Positions 45,323 through 55,057 of a stretch of DNA of 62,579 nucleotides are shown here, piece by piece (position 1 is the stretch's first letter; each line of letters begins with the position of its first letter). The notes under the pieces are model-generated. The model did not search any database, was not told where the DNA came from, and saw only the letters and a list, made by a program, of their open reading frames with translations. The position numbers were made by a program, and so were the translations under genes. This DNA comes from Photobacterium proteolyticum (lineage in GTDB: Bacteria; Pseudomonadota; Gammaproteobacteria; Enterobacterales; Vibrionaceae), in assembly GCF_001939735.1 (NCBI RefSeq), contig NZ_MJIL01000094.1:1-62579 (forward strand), read 5' to 3'.

Positions 45323-45976
45323 CTAACGAAGGCCGTTCAGAAATTCTGCTCGGGTCGCTGGGTTGCGCTTGAAAATACCACCCAGCGCAGTCGTAGTGGT
45401 CGAACTGGTTGCGTCCATGACGCCGCGTGCTTTCACGCAGTAGTGCGTCGCGTCCATGGTAATCGCCACATCATCGCTTTCCAGCAATGTCTGAAGAGCA
45501 ACCAAAATCTGCTGGGTCATGCGCTCCTGTACCTGCGGACGCTGAGCAAAGAAACGGACAATACGATTGATCTTCGACAGACCAATAATTTTGCCTCGAG
45601 GAATATAGGCCACTGTCGCCTTGCCGTCGATAGTTACCAGATGGTGCTCGCAGGTACTGGTCAGCGTAATATCTTTAACTCGAACCATCTCATCACAGTT
45701 CATCTTGTTTTCGATAACGGTGATTTTAGGGAAATTGGCATAATCCAGACCAGAGAACACTTCATCCACATACATCTTGGCGATGCGCTGCGGCGTTTCC
45801 ATCAGGCTGTCATCTGATAAGTCTAACGAAAGCAGCTCCAGGATCTCACGCATGTGATACTCAATTCGCTCTTTCTTCTCCTCGCGGCTTACCACCTTGT
45901 CAGTCATAGGTGTTTCAAGTCCGCGCTCTACCAGTGCCTGACGCACCTTCAATGCAGATTCACTTAATGCTGTCAT
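45323..45976 (-). CDS. folE: GTP cyclohydrolase I
   Basis: It converts GTP to dihydroneopterin triphosphate, the first step of folate (and queuosine) synthesis. The 217-residue protein has the zinc-binding cysteine in TSTCEHHLVTIDG, the histidine pair at HH, and the second cysteine in THYCVKARGV. Length fits the family (about 222 in E. coli). It has its own terminator and lies between the LysR gene and moeA, divergent from moeA with about 200 bp between. Confidence 0.95.
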   Translation of the reverse strand: MTALSESALKVRQALVERGLETPMTDKVVSREEKKERIEYHMREILELLSLDLSDDSLMETPQRIAKMYVDEVFSGLDYANFPKITVIENKMNCDEMVRVKDITLTSTCEHHLVTIDGKATVAYIPRGKIIGLSKINRIVRFFAQRPQVQERMTQQILVALQTLLESDDVAITMDATHYCVKARGVMDATSSTTTTALGGIFKRNPATRAEFLNGLR

Positions 45977-46179
45977 TCTTTCCCTCCAACCGGCCTGGGC
46001 GTAATGCTGTTTAAATGCCCGAAATCAACTGCCAGCGATAATTCAGCCCGCAGGATACCTGTAAATGACACAAAATACACTACGAATTTACTAAGGTATT
46101 AGTGATGAACCGTTTTTTTTGTCATAATAATTCCTTATGCAAATCATAATAAGCTAATGACTTATAACGGATACCACTT

Positions 46180-47412
46180 ATGGGATGTTGTGACGCGCCA
46201 GGCTTGATGCCTATTGAAACCGCTCTGACCAAAATTTTGGCAGAAGTTAAGCCACTGGAAACAGTACAAACTGTTTCGTTGTCTGAAGCGATGGGACAGG
46301 TGATCGCCGAAGATATTCTCTCTCCAATCAACGTACCGCCTTTTGCCAACTCGGCAATGGACGGCTATGCGCTACGCAGTGCTGGCCTCGAAAAGTCTGA
46401 CACTTTGACGATGGCGGGTAAATCTTTTGCCGGTATCCCGTTTGAGGGTGTTTGCGGCGAAGGGCAATGTATCCGCATCATGACGGGTGCCCAAATGCCT
46501 AAAGGTGCCGACACGGTTATCATGCAGGAAGAAACCGAAGTTGACGGCGACTCCATTCGATTTCTGATTAAGCCACCAGCTAACGATAACGTCCGCCCTA
46601 TCGGTGATGACGTCCGTTTAGGTGATGTGGTTGTGTCCAAGGGTAATCGCGTAACTGCTCGCGAAATGCCATTGCTGGCTTCACTGGGCATTGCCACTGT
46701 CAGTGTTTACCGTCGCCCTAGCGTTGCGTTCTTTTCAACCGGTGACGAATTGCGTTCTGTCGGTGAGCCGCTTGAAGCCGGTCAGATCTATGACAGCAAC
46801 CGCTATGGTATCCGTGCACTACTAGAAAAGTTTGGCTGTGATGTGATTGATCTTGGCATCATCCCGGATAACCCGGAAAAACTGCGCGAAGCCTTTGATA
46901 AAGCAACCAAAGCCGATGTACTGGTTACTTCTGGTGGCGTAAGTGTGGGTGAAGCTGACTACACCAAAGATATCCTCGACGAGCAAGGTGAAATTGGTTT
47001 CTGGAAAATTGCCATGAAGCCGGGTAAGCCTTTCGCCTTCGGTACCATCAAAGACACTTGGTTCTGCGGCCTGCCGGGTAACCCTGTATCAGCTATGCTG
47101 ACGCTCTATCAGCTAGTTCAGCCAATGATAGCCAAGCTTGCTGGCCACAGCCAGTATCAGCCACCTCAACGCCTTAAAGCCAAAACGACAACAGTATTCA
47201 AAAAACGCCCAGGCCGAACTGACTTCCAACGTGGTATTTACCAAATCAGCCCTGAGGGCCAGATTGAAGTAGCCACAACGGGTAACCAAGGTTCGGGGGC
47301 TTTCAGCTCGATGCATCAGGCTAACTGTTTTGTTGTTCTCGAGCAGGAACGCGGTCGCGTTATGCCTGGCGAAGAGGTAACAATCGAGCTATTCAACCAC
47401 ACTATGTATTAA
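46180..47412 (+). CDS. moeA: molybdopterin molybdenumtransferase MoeA
   Basis: MoeA inserts molybdate into adenylylated molybdopterin to make Moco. The 410-residue protein has the expected domains. The N-terminus GCCDAPGLMPIETAL is typical of vibrios; NSAMDGYAL follows, then the MoeA core motif TSGGVSVGEADYTKDI, and GLPGNPVSAML in domain III. A beta-barrel C-terminal domain (after about residue 330) completes it. It is followed by moeB 23 bp later, so the two form an operon. Confidence 0.95.
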   Translation: MGCCDAPGLMPIETALTKILAEVKPLETVQTVSLSEAMGQVIAEDILSPINVPPFANSAMDGYALRSAGLEKSDTLTMAGKSFAGIPFEGVCGEGQCIRIMTGAQMPKGADTVIMQEETEVDGDSIRFLIKPPANDNVRPIGDDVRLGDVVVSKGNRVTAREMPLLASLGIATVSVYRRPSVAFFSTGDELRSVGEPLEAGQIYDSNRYGIRALLEKFGCDVIDLGIIPDNPEKLREAFDKATKADVLVTSGGVSVGEADYTKDILDEQGEIGFWKIAMKPGKPFAFGTIKDTWFCGLPGNPVSAMLTLYQLVQPMIAKLAGHSQYQPPQRLKAKTTTVFKKRPGRTDFQRGIYQISPEGQIEVATTGNQGSGAFSSMHQANCFVVLEQERGRVMPGEEVTIELFNHTMY

Positions 47413-47435
47413 CCTTTACCGGACAGGAAAACACG

Positions 47436-48185
47436 GTGGTAGAACTAACCGATGCAGAAATGCTGCGTTACAACCGTCAAATCATTCTCAAGCAGTTTGA
47501 TTTTGACGGTCAGGAAGCTTTAAAAGCTTCCTCGATGTTGATCCTTGGTGCTGGCGGCCTCGGCTGTGCCTCTACCCAATACCTGGCCGCCGCCGGTGTC
47601 GGGAAGCTGACTTTGATCGATGACGACAAGGTCGAAGTATCTAACCTTCAGCGCCAGGTACTGCATAACGACAGTACCGTGGGTTGCTTAAAGGTCGAAT
47701 CTGCCAAGCAGGCTCTGGCAACTATCAATCCTAATACTCAGATTGATACTATCGCCAAACGTCTCGATGATGAGGAGCTACTAGCGCTGATTGAGCAACA
47801 TTCTATTGTTCTCGACTGCAGCGACAACGTCTCCACCCGCAACCAGCTCAATCGTCTGTGCTTTCAGAGCAAAACACCTCTTGTCTCTGGTGCAGCGATT
47901 CGTATGGAAGGCCAGATCAGTGTCTACACCTATCACACTGACGAGCCTTGCTACCAGTGCTTGAGCGCCCTCTTCGGCGAGCAGGCTTTGAGCTGTGTGG
48001 AAGCCGGTATCATGTCGCCTGTTGTCGGCATTGTCGGTGCTGTTCAGGCGATGGAAGCAATAAAGGTCGTCGCGAACATGGGTCAGCCGCTCAGCGGGAA
48101 AATTTTGATGCTCGACGCAATGAGTATGAGCTGGCGGGAAATGAAGCTCAGCAGACAACCTCACTGCTCTGTATGTAGTGAATAG
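47436..48185 (+). CDS. moeB: molybdopterin-synthase adenylyltransferase MoeB
   Basis: MoeB adenylates the C-terminus of MoaD so that it can receive sulphur for molybdopterin. The 249-residue protein has the nucleotide-binding ILGAGGLGCASTQYLAAAG (residues 36-54) and zinc-binding cysteines in CYQCL and CSVCSE at the C-terminus. The start may be GTG at 47436, preceded by AGGA. It is the second gene after moeA. A homologous ThiF acts in thiamine synthesis, but the moeA context decides the assignment. Confidence 0.94.
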   Translation: MVELTDAEMLRYNRQIILKQFDFDGQEALKASSMLILGAGGLGCASTQYLAAAGVGKLTLIDDDKVEVSNLQRQVLHNDSTVGCLKVESAKQALATINPNTQIDTIAKRLDDEELLALIEQHSIVLDCSDNVSTRNQLNRLCFQSKTPLVSGAAIRMEGQISVYTYHTDEPCYQCLSALFGEQALSCVEAGIMSPVVGIVGAVQAMEAIKVVANMGQPLSGKILMLDAMSMSWREMKLSRQPHCSVCSE

Positions 48186-48195
48186 TCGCATAATG

Positions 48196-48225
48196 AAAAG
48201 GAAGCCGATGGCTTCCTTTTCTTTT
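48196..48225. terminator. terminator after moeB
   Basis: AAAAGGAAGCC-GAT-GGCTTCCTTTT has T-rich tails on both strands and also ends the convergent OmpA-like gene. Confidence 0.88.
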
Positions 48226-48243
48226 ATATGGTTAGTGTTTTGA

Positions 48244-48783
48244 CTACTTGAACAAGTCAAATTTTGGGGTGATTCGCACTTCGATACGACGGTTCTCCTG
48301 CCGTCCCGATGCCTGCTCGTTGCTTGCGATTGGACTCCACTCACCTACGCCAAAACTGTTAACCCTCTTTGAATCAATTCCCTGCGCAATAAAAAATTCA
48401 GTCACTGCAAGTGCCCTATCCTCTGACAACTGTTGGTTAAACTCAGCCGACCCAGTACTGTCGGTATGGCCGACAACAAAGATGGTAGACTTTTGGTTCT
48501 CCGACAAATAGTTCGAGATCTTTTCCAGTACGGCCAATCCGTTAGTCCTTACCTCTGAACTTCCATGACGAAAACTCTTATCACCGCTGAGAATTACAAT
48601 CACTTGTTGTTCTTCTCTATTTACTATACCTTCTTCGGCCGTAATAAAGTGCTCAAGCTGCTCTTGAGTCTCATTCAAAAAGGCATCAACTTTCCTTTGG
48701 GATACTTCATTTTGTCCACTCGACGCACAGCCAACCAGCAGTGCCGACATCAAAAACAAAATGGCAATTTTCGCTTTATGCAT
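48244..48783 (-). CDS. OmpA-family lipoprotein
   Basis: From the ATG at 48783 the protein has 179 residues with a signal peptide and lipobox LLVGC, so it is an outer-membrane lipoprotein. The C-terminal domain contains the peptidoglycan-binding OmpA pattern FVVGHTDSTGSAEFNQQLSEDRA (in pieces FVVGHTDSTG and NQQLSEDRALAV), similar to Pal or YiaD. The start is chosen because the extra upstream residues are not a signal peptide. It stands alone and converges on moeB. Confidence 0.87.
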   Translation of the reverse strand: MHKAKIAILFLMSALLVGCASSGQNEVSQRKVDAFLNETQEQLEHFITAEEGIVNREEQQVIVILSGDKSFRHGSSEVRTNGLAVLEKISNYLSENQKSTIFVVGHTDSTGSAEFNQQLSEDRALAVTEFFIAQGIDSKRVNSFGVGEWSPIASNEQASGRQENRRIEVRITPKFDLFK

Positions 48784-48977
48784 GAACCTAACCCTATCCA
48801 ACTTATTCACTGGCAACTCTATCAAATCGCAAAGATCCTTCGTGCTCAGAAACAGTTATCATGGAGACACTTCACAACATATGTCGCTAATATCGCAAAG
48901 GTTTCAGCAGAATAGATAATGTACCCAACTAAGCAACTGCTGACATTTTTATAAGCAAAACAGAAAGACAGGCACAA

Positions 48978-49003
48978 AGAAAAAACTGAGCAATGATGCC
49001 CAG
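48978..49003 (-). terminator. oppA terminator
   Basis: On the minus strand CTGGGCA-TCAT-TGCTCAG (one G-U pair) is followed by six T. Confidence 0.8.
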
Positions 49004-49033
49004 CTTTTCATCGCTTGTTAAACAGAAAAAGCG

Positions 49034-50650
49034 TTACTTCGTGATATACAAATCACGGGTGTATCGACTTTCCGAGGCATTCTTCAACGAATAACCACCA
49101 ACCTCAGGCTTCTTAAGTACTGTCCGTGTGTAGTGATAGACAGGAATTGCCGGCATCTCCTGAGCGAAGACTTTTTCGGCCTGCTGATAATAGCTGATAC
49201 GCTCATTGTCTGTTGATGCTGTCGATGCCTGTTGCATCGCTTTGTCAAAGGCCTCATTACTCCACTTCGAGTAATTCATGCCGCTTGTTTCAAAGTAAGA
49301 CAGGAATGTCGAGGCTTCGTTGTAATCCCCCATCCAGGCATAACGTGCGACGGTAAAGTCTTTCTGCCTAAGCTTCTGCAAGAATGTCTTCCACTCCTGA
49401 TTGGCCAGTTCTACCTCTACCCCCAAAGTCTTCTTCCACATCGAAGCCATTACGATTGCCAGTTTCTTATGTGACTCGTTAGTGTTATAAGCTAACTCAA
49501 ACTTAAGCGGGTTCGTCTTGTCATAGCCGGCTTCTGCCATTAACTGCTGAGCTTTAATAATTCGCTCTTTCTGGTTCATCTCACTCCATGCTAATTCAGG
49601 AGCATCAAAACCGGCGACCGATCCAGGCGTCACACCATAGGCTGGTGGCTGACCCTGGCCGAGAATAACTTGCGTAATCACATCACGATCAAGGGCGTAG
49701 GCAAGCGCTTTACGAACTCGCGCATCATCAAACGGCGCTTGACCGATATTGAATAAGTAATAATAGGTACCTAAGGAAGGTACCGTCAGCAACTCATCCG
49801 GGCGCTGTTTCTTGATGGTATTGTACAATTCCAACGGGAAGGAAGAGGTAATATCAATTTCACCAGTGAGGTAACGGTTGTATTCTGATTTGAGATCCTG
49901 GATTGGCAGGTAAGTGACTTTATTAATGACCGTTTTAGTATCATTCCAGTATGACGGGCTTCGCTCCAGAACAAGCTTTTCGTTAACCACCCAATTCGAG
50001 AGCTTGTAGGCGCTGCTGGTGACGATATTCTCTGGCTTGGTCCACCGGTCTCCATAAGTCTCAAGTGCCTTACGGTTTACCGGAAACATCGACTCATGAA
50101 CCAGCATTTTCGTGAAATGCGGCACCGGCTTATCGAGGGTAATTTGTAACTTTCTGTCATCAATAGCTTTGACACCTAGGCTGTCTACAGCCTTCTCGCC
50201 ACGACTAATAGCGTCCGCATTGGCGATATGCGCGGTTGAATAATACCAGGCATAAGGTGCAGCTGTTTTCGGATCGATAACTCGCTTAAAGCTGTACTCA
50301 AAGTCATGAGCCGTAATCGGCTCGCCGTTTGACCACTTAACATCGTCACGCAACTCAAACGTGAAGACTTTACGATCGTCTGATGCCTGCCAACGAGTTG
50401 CCAGTGCAGGAACAATGTCGCCATTGAGATCCTGTGTCACCAAGCCTTCAAACATGTCCTGAATGACTCGGGAACTGGCGTTATCTGAAGAGTATGCAGG
50501 ATCGAGTGTCGGCACCTCGTCACCGTTACCACGGACAATTTCTTGTACTTTTGCTAAGGTCACACCAGCAGGAACATCTGCCGCCATCGCCGGCGCTGCA
50601 ACCGATAACGCGATCAAAGCTGCGAGCTTTGACAATCTACTTCCTTGCAT
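49034..50650 (-). CDS. oppA: oligopeptide ABC transporter substrate-binding protein OppA
   Basis: The 538-residue periplasmic protein has a signal peptide (to about residue 23, APAMAA), then ADVPAGVTLAKVQEIVRGN, as in E. coli OppA, which has 543 residues. The SBP_bac_5 pattern is clear, including EMFEGL-like MFEGLVTQDL and WSNGEPITAHDFEYSFKR. It binds peptides of any sequence, but here there are no oppBCDF genes next to it, so it must use permease components encoded elsewhere. Confidence 0.9.
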   Translation of the reverse strand: MQGSRLSKLAALIALSVAAPAMAADVPAGVTLAKVQEIVRGNGDEVPTLDPAYSSDNASSRVIQDMFEGLVTQDLNGDIVPALATRWQASDDRKVFTFELRDDVKWSNGEPITAHDFEYSFKRVIDPKTAAPYAWYYSTAHIANADAISRGEKAVDSLGVKAIDDRKLQITLDKPVPHFTKMLVHESMFPVNRKALETYGDRWTKPENIVTSSAYKLSNWVVNEKLVLERSPSYWNDTKTVINKVTYLPIQDLKSEYNRYLTGEIDITSSFPLELYNTIKKQRPDELLTVPSLGTYYYLFNIGQAPFDDARVRKALAYALDRDVITQVILGQGQPPAYGVTPGSVAGFDAPELAWSEMNQKERIIKAQQLMAEAGYDKTNPLKFELAYNTNESHKKLAIVMASMWKKTLGVEVELANQEWKTFLQKLRQKDFTVARYAWMGDYNEASTFLSYFETSGMNYSKWSNEAFDKAMQQASTASTDNERISYYQQAEKVFAQEMPAIPVYHYTRTVLKKPEVGGYSLKNASESRYTRDLYITK

Positions 50651-50730
50651 ATTATGCCCTCGTTTGTAGGCTTCTATTAGTTGCTACAAACATACATGCA
50701 TAATTGGCAGTATAATACGCCAGTAGTCAC

Positions 50731-50757
50731 AAAAAAGCCGGTGAATATCACCGGCTT
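50731..50757 (-). terminator. terminator of the S1-domain protein gene
   Basis: On the minus strand AAGCCGGTGA/TCACCGGCTT with a three-base loop is followed by TTTTTTGTG. It ends the gene at 50768. Confidence 0.88.
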
Positions 50758-50767
50758 AGAAATAACT

Positions 50768-51607
50768 TTAGTTGTCGTTCAATCGGATACCTTCTTTCTC
50801 GATAACGATCAGACCTTGCTTGTACAAGCCTCCGATCGTTTTCTTGAAAGTCGCTTTACTGGTACGGAATTCTTTGAAAATAGCGTCCGGTGAAGACTTG
50901 TCACTTAGCGGAACAAAACCGCCTTTCCGCTCTAGCGTCGTCAGGATCTTATCCGCCAAATCATCAACCTTGCCTTTACCTGCTTTCTGCAGGGAAAGGT
51001 TAATTTTGCCATCCGGACGGATTTCTTTGATGTAAGCCTTCAGTTTCTTGCCCGGGAACAGTTTTCCGAATGCTTCAGTTTTGAAGATCAGGCCCCAGTG
51101 CGCTTCCTCAATCACGGCCTTATAGCCAAGATCGGTCACTTCAGCAATCATCACCTGCACTTCCTGACCAACCTTGTAGTTTGCCGGCGTTTTATCTAGG
51201 AAGCGGTTGAACTTTGTCGAACCCACAATGCGGCCAGATGCCTTGTCGGTATAAATACGGACCATGATGTCCTGACCAACTTCAAGGCGGCGACGCTGTT
51301 CGCTAAACGGTACCAGCAAATCTTTGTTCAGACCCCAGTCAACAAATGCACCAACGCCACAGATGCCAACAACACGCAACAATGCAAAATCACCCACCTG
51401 TGCCAATGGCTGTTCAGTCGTCGCGATAATGTCATCTTCCGAATCAAAGTAAATGAAGACTTCTAGTTTATCTCCCAATTCAGTGCCTGCCGGAACAGAG
51501 GATTTCGGCAACAAGATATTGCCAAAGTCTTCACCACCATCAAGGAAAACGCCAAAATCTACTCGCTTGACGACCTCTAACGTGTTGTATTGTCCTACTT
51601 TAATCAT
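50768..51607 (-). CDS. CvfB-type S1 RNA-binding protein
   Basis: The 279-residue protein has several S1-like beta-barrel repeats (VVKRVDFGVFLDGGEDFGNILLP and ICGVGAFVDWGLNKDLLVP are two) and a C-terminal winged-helix part (FKKTIGGLYKQGLIVIEKEG). This matches CvfB/YitL proteins, RNA-binding factors that affect virulence and RNA turnover in Gram-positives. In Vibrionaceae the role is not established. It is monocistronic, with a clear terminator. Confidence 0.88.
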   Translation of the reverse strand: MIKVGQYNTLEVVKRVDFGVFLDGGEDFGNILLPKSSVPAGTELGDKLEVFIYFDSEDDIIATTEQPLAQVGDFALLRVVGICGVGAFVDWGLNKDLLVPFSEQRRRLEVGQDIMVRIYTDKASGRIVGSTKFNRFLDKTPANYKVGQEVQVMIAEVTDLGYKAVIEEAHWGLIFKTEAFGKLFPGKKLKAYIKEIRPDGKINLSLQKAGKGKVDDLADKILTTLERKGGFVPLSDKSSPDAIFKEFRTSKATFKKTIGGLYKQGLIVIEKEGIRLNDN

Positions 51608-51933
51608 TTCTTCGACACTCTCTGGGTAAATAAAACTCGATTATCAAATCCGCATCTCTGGCCCACATGTTGCCAATACACGGTAATCGCTATCTTCATA
51701 TTCTTTAGGCCGCGCATTATACGTGATGTTGGTTCATCACGCCTGACCTATCTTCACTAAATTGACTACTTTTCATCCTTTCAACGCGGTAATTCGTTAT
51801 TAGCTCTGCTAATAAATTGTTAATTCATCTAAAATTAGTCTCATCGCTGATATTATTGTCAAACATGAGTTAAGCTCAGCGATCAGTTGACTCAAACCAC
51901 AAAATCATTTTCTCCTCGAGGTATTAAAACATA
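51608..51933. other. intergenic, nothing recognised
   Basis: This stretch lies between two divergent genes and must hold both promoters. It shows no hairpin of note and no supported frame. Confidence 0.4.
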
Positions 51934-53277
51934 GTGATCACTGTTGAAAAGAAAGACGGGCATAAAGTTAAAATTTCCCATGTTATTCAAGAAACAACCA
52001 ATCGACAGCTAGATCTCTACATTTTTGTGCCTGGCGAATTAGGCCTGAACTCCAATATTATTTCGGAAGATGAGTTCTACCATAATGCCATTCTCGGCAA
52101 ACGTACCTATTACAGTGATGTGAACCACCTCCCTTTGGTGCATAGCCGGCTTGCCAGCCGCGGCAAGCTCTCGACGGAACAATACCGCCTTAGTCTAAGT
52201 TTATATGCTTACCAGTATGCTTTGGCTCTTGAGCAAACTGCCCACCAGCTACTGGAAGATAAACAGGAACGAACACTCGGCGAAGTCGAAGAGGTTGCCG
52301 AGCTTGCAGTGCGCATCCTGAAAAGGTTACGTCGTAACGTACCTAGCGATAAAAAGCTGCTGAAATACTACGAGAACATTGATAACTACCTGTCGTGGTT
52401 TACCGAACAACGCTGCCTGTCGTTGATCTCCCACCTGCCTCGCACTAGCGACTACTCGGAGATCAAAGCAATGCTGATTGCAATTTGCGAGAAGGAAACC
52501 CAACACCGCATCGACAATAATTACAATTCCAGCAAAGCAACCAAAGACCAAACCCGAATGTCCAATAAGATGCGCTTGTTAAGACGCCTGATTGAATATC
52601 CGGTAACGATGAAAGAGAAAACCATTGAGCTGGGTAAAAACACCAAAAAGGTTGTGACAGGGTTTGCAGCAGGCTTTGTGATGATATTTGTCACCCTGAT
52701 GTTGATCCAGGCTCGTGGTGTACTGGGAGACATTACAGCTTCGTTCATTCTTGTACTGGCCTTTATCTACGCTGCCCGCGAGGTATTTAAGGACGATCTC
52801 AAGGTCATGCTCTGGCGCTGGGTGCGAAAAGGAAAGCCCAAATGGCGTAAGCAGTTTTTTGACGCTAACTCAAACCGGTTAATTGGACGCCAGCTCGAGT
52901 GGCTGGAATATATTAATTACAGCAAGATTGATGACGAAATAAAGAAAGTCAGAAAACACAAGGTATCGCAACGAGAAGAAACCATCCTGCATTACAAAAG
53001 TACTACCCGTATGTCGACCACCAAGTTTATGACAGGTTACGAACAAAGCCGAGAGTCGATTATTCTTGACCTCAGAGTGGTAACCAAACTGATGGAGCGA
53101 GGCTCACAAAAAATCTATCAGCTAAAAGACGGCCAGGTATCGAAAGAATCCGTGGAAAAACGCCACCTGATCAACCTGATCACACGAGAAACGGATGAAG
53201 ATAAAACCGTAAGGATCCAGCGCTGGAAGATCATCATGAACCGCTCAAAAGTGGTTGATATTGAACCAATCACCTAA
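51934..53277 (+). CDS. hypothetical membrane-anchored protein
   Basis: The 447-residue protein has a soluble N-terminal domain of about 230 residues, two adjacent hydrophobic helices (about 243-280, FAAGFVMIFVTLMLIQA and ITASFILVLAFIYAA), and a basic, charged C-terminal domain of about 165 residues. No family is recognised. The start is GTG with a loosely spaced GAGG. The topology suggests both large domains on the cytosolic side. It lies between two unrelated genes. Confidence 0.7.
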   Translation: MITVEKKDGHKVKISHVIQETTNRQLDLYIFVPGELGLNSNIISEDEFYHNAILGKRTYYSDVNHLPLVHSRLASRGKLSTEQYRLSLSLYAYQYALALEQTAHQLLEDKQERTLGEVEEVAELAVRILKRLRRNVPSDKKLLKYYENIDNYLSWFTEQRCLSLISHLPRTSDYSEIKAMLIAICEKETQHRIDNNYNSSKATKDQTRMSNKMRLLRRLIEYPVTMKEKTIELGKNTKKVVTGFAAGFVMIFVTLMLIQARGVLGDITASFILVLAFIYAAREVFKDDLKVMLWRWVRKGKPKWRKQFFDANSNRLIGRQLEWLEYINYSKIDDEIKKVRKHKVSQREETILHYKSTTRMSTTKFMTGYEQSRESIILDLRVVTKLMERGSQKIYQLKDGQVSKESVEKRHLINLITRETDEDKTVRIQRWKIIMNRSKVVDIEPIT

Positions 53278-53475
53278 CTGTCCACTTATATCTCGCCGGA
53301 CTATTCTTAAACTGATACAGGGCTAGTCGATGAGAGCACGATTAACATTGGTCAGCTGATACAACGGCCTTGGTTGTTACCTGCATCATTTCGAATAGCC
53401 CTACTTTTTGTCTCTTGTTACCGACGGGCAAGTTGCTAGTCTGTCAGTAATAAATCACAAATCTAGGCTGGCTCG

Positions 53476-54957
53476 ATGCGAACTCTTACCGAACTTAAGT
53501 TCAACAATACCTACAGTGAACTGCCTTCAGTTTTCGGCACCCAGATCAACCCGCAACCACTGGCTGATCCGTTTCTCGTCAGTATCAACCCGGGAATTTG
53601 CGACTTGCTCGAACTTGATGTCAGCGAGGCAAGTACTGATTTCTTCGTCGACCTGTTTACCGGTAACGATGAGCTACCCGGCTTCTGTCCCATCGCCATG
53701 AAGTATACCGGCCACCAGTTTGGTCAATACAACCCGGATCTTGGTGACGGACGGGGGCTGCTCATGGGGGAAGTGCTGACTAGCCAGGGCAACAAGTGGG
53801 ATGTCCACCTTAAGGGATCGGGTACTACCCCCTACTCTCGCCAAGGTGACGGACGGGCCGTATTGCGTTCAAGTATACGCGAGTACCTAGCCAGTGCCGC
53901 AATGCATGGACTTGGCATAAGAACGACTCATGCCCTTGCCATACTCAGCAGCGCAACACCTGTCTATCGAGAACAAGTCGAACGAGGCTCGACCCTTATC
54001 CGAATAGCCGAGAGCCATCTGAGGTTTGGTCACTTTGAATACCTGTTTTATACCAGCCAACATGCCGAACTGAAACTTCTGGCGGATTATCTGATCAAGC
54101 ACCACTTTCCAGATTTGCTGAAACAAGAAGAAAACGTACCAAACCGCTATGCGGCGCTGTTCCACCGAATTATCAGCCTGACCGCCGAAATGATTGCTGA
54201 CTGGCAGTCCGTTGGGTTTGCTCACGGAGTAATGAATACCGATAATATGTCGGTGCTGGGGCTGACCTTTGATTACGGTCCATACGGATTTCTCGACGAC
54301 TATAACCCAGGCTTTATTTGTAACCACTCTGATTATTCTGGCAGATACGCCTTCAACCAGCAGCCCTCCATTGCACTATGGAACCTTTCGGCGTTAGGTT
54401 ATGCCTTCTCTCCGCTCATCGACAAGGCTCTGATTGATGAAGCTCTGAATACCTATCAACCACAGCTCCAGCAATACTACAGTCAAAAAATGCGTAGCAA
54501 GCTCGGGTTGGCAGAAAAGCTAGAGCAGGACTCTGCATTGTACAGTGAAATGTTTAGCCTGTTGGCCAGTCAGGCGGTCGATTACACCTTGTTTTTCAGA
54601 ACGCTTTCAACGATCCCAAAAGATGCATTGACCGACAGCACCCCGCAGTTTGAAGAGCTATTTACTTGTACAGCAGCCTTATCACAATGGTTGCAGCATT
54701 ATGCAGAGCGCCTGGAACTTGAGTCAGCAGACGATCAGACCAGGCTCAAGCAGATGCAAGCAGCGAACCCTAAATATATCTTGAGAAACTACCTTGCCCA
54801 GCAAGCCATTGAGCTTGCAGACAAAGGTGACTTCAGTATGGTTGACCAACTCTTGTTGGTGTTGGGGAGCCCTTATTCTGAACATCCTGAGTATGAGAAC
54901 TACGCAGCACTGCCACCACAGTGGGGAAAAGAGCTTGAAGTGAGCTGCTCTTCATAA
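53476..54957 (+). CDS. selO: protein adenylyltransferase SelO (YdiU)
   Basis: SelO is a pseudokinase-fold enzyme that transfers AMP from ATP to Ser, Thr or Tyr of target proteins, linked to oxidative stress control. The 493-residue protein shows MKYTGHQFGQYNPDLGDGRG (ATP-binding loop region), the conserved VHLKGSGTTPYSRQGDGRA and the active-site DNMSVLGLTFDYGPYGF. It ends in SCSS, where mitochondrial homologues have selenocysteine and bacterial ones cysteine. It is monocistronic. Confidence 0.94.
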   Translation: MRTLTELKFNNTYSELPSVFGTQINPQPLADPFLVSINPGICDLLELDVSEASTDFFVDLFTGNDELPGFCPIAMKYTGHQFGQYNPDLGDGRGLLMGEVLTSQGNKWDVHLKGSGTTPYSRQGDGRAVLRSSIREYLASAAMHGLGIRTTHALAILSSATPVYREQVERGSTLIRIAESHLRFGHFEYLFYTSQHAELKLLADYLIKHHFPDLLKQEENVPNRYAALFHRIISLTAEMIADWQSVGFAHGVMNTDNMSVLGLTFDYGPYGFLDDYNPGFICNHSDYSGRYAFNQQPSIALWNLSALGYAFSPLIDKALIDEALNTYQPQLQQYYSQKMRSKLGLAEKLEQDSALYSEMFSLLASQAVDYTLFFRTLSTIPKDALTDSTPQFEELFTCTAALSQWLQHYAERLELESADDQTRLKQMQAANPKYILRNYLAQQAIELADKGDFSMVDQLLLVLGSPYSEHPEYENYAALPPQWGKELEVSCSS

Positions 54958-54984
54958 CCAACCTCAAAACGGCATAGCCATACG

Positions 54985-55012
54985 AAAAAGCCGGCAGAGA
55001 AAATGCCGGCTT
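54985..55012 (-). terminator. terminator of the PEP-domain gene
   Basis: On the minus strand AAGCCGGCA/TGCCGGCTT with a seven-base loop is followed by TTTCG. The T-run is on the minus strand, so it ends the gene at 55058 rather than selO. Confidence 0.82.
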
Positions 55013-55057
55013 GATGTTACGTATTAATATCGACTTACTATCGACAATGACATGCCC

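Noticed and set aside
47781..48344. 187-codon minus-strand frame over moeB
   Set aside because: It runs through the moeB terminator and opposite the conserved cysteines of MoeB; it is a shadow.
53887..54327. 146-codon minus-strand frame inside selO
   Set aside because: It is antisense to highly conserved SelO motifs and shows no family resemblance.
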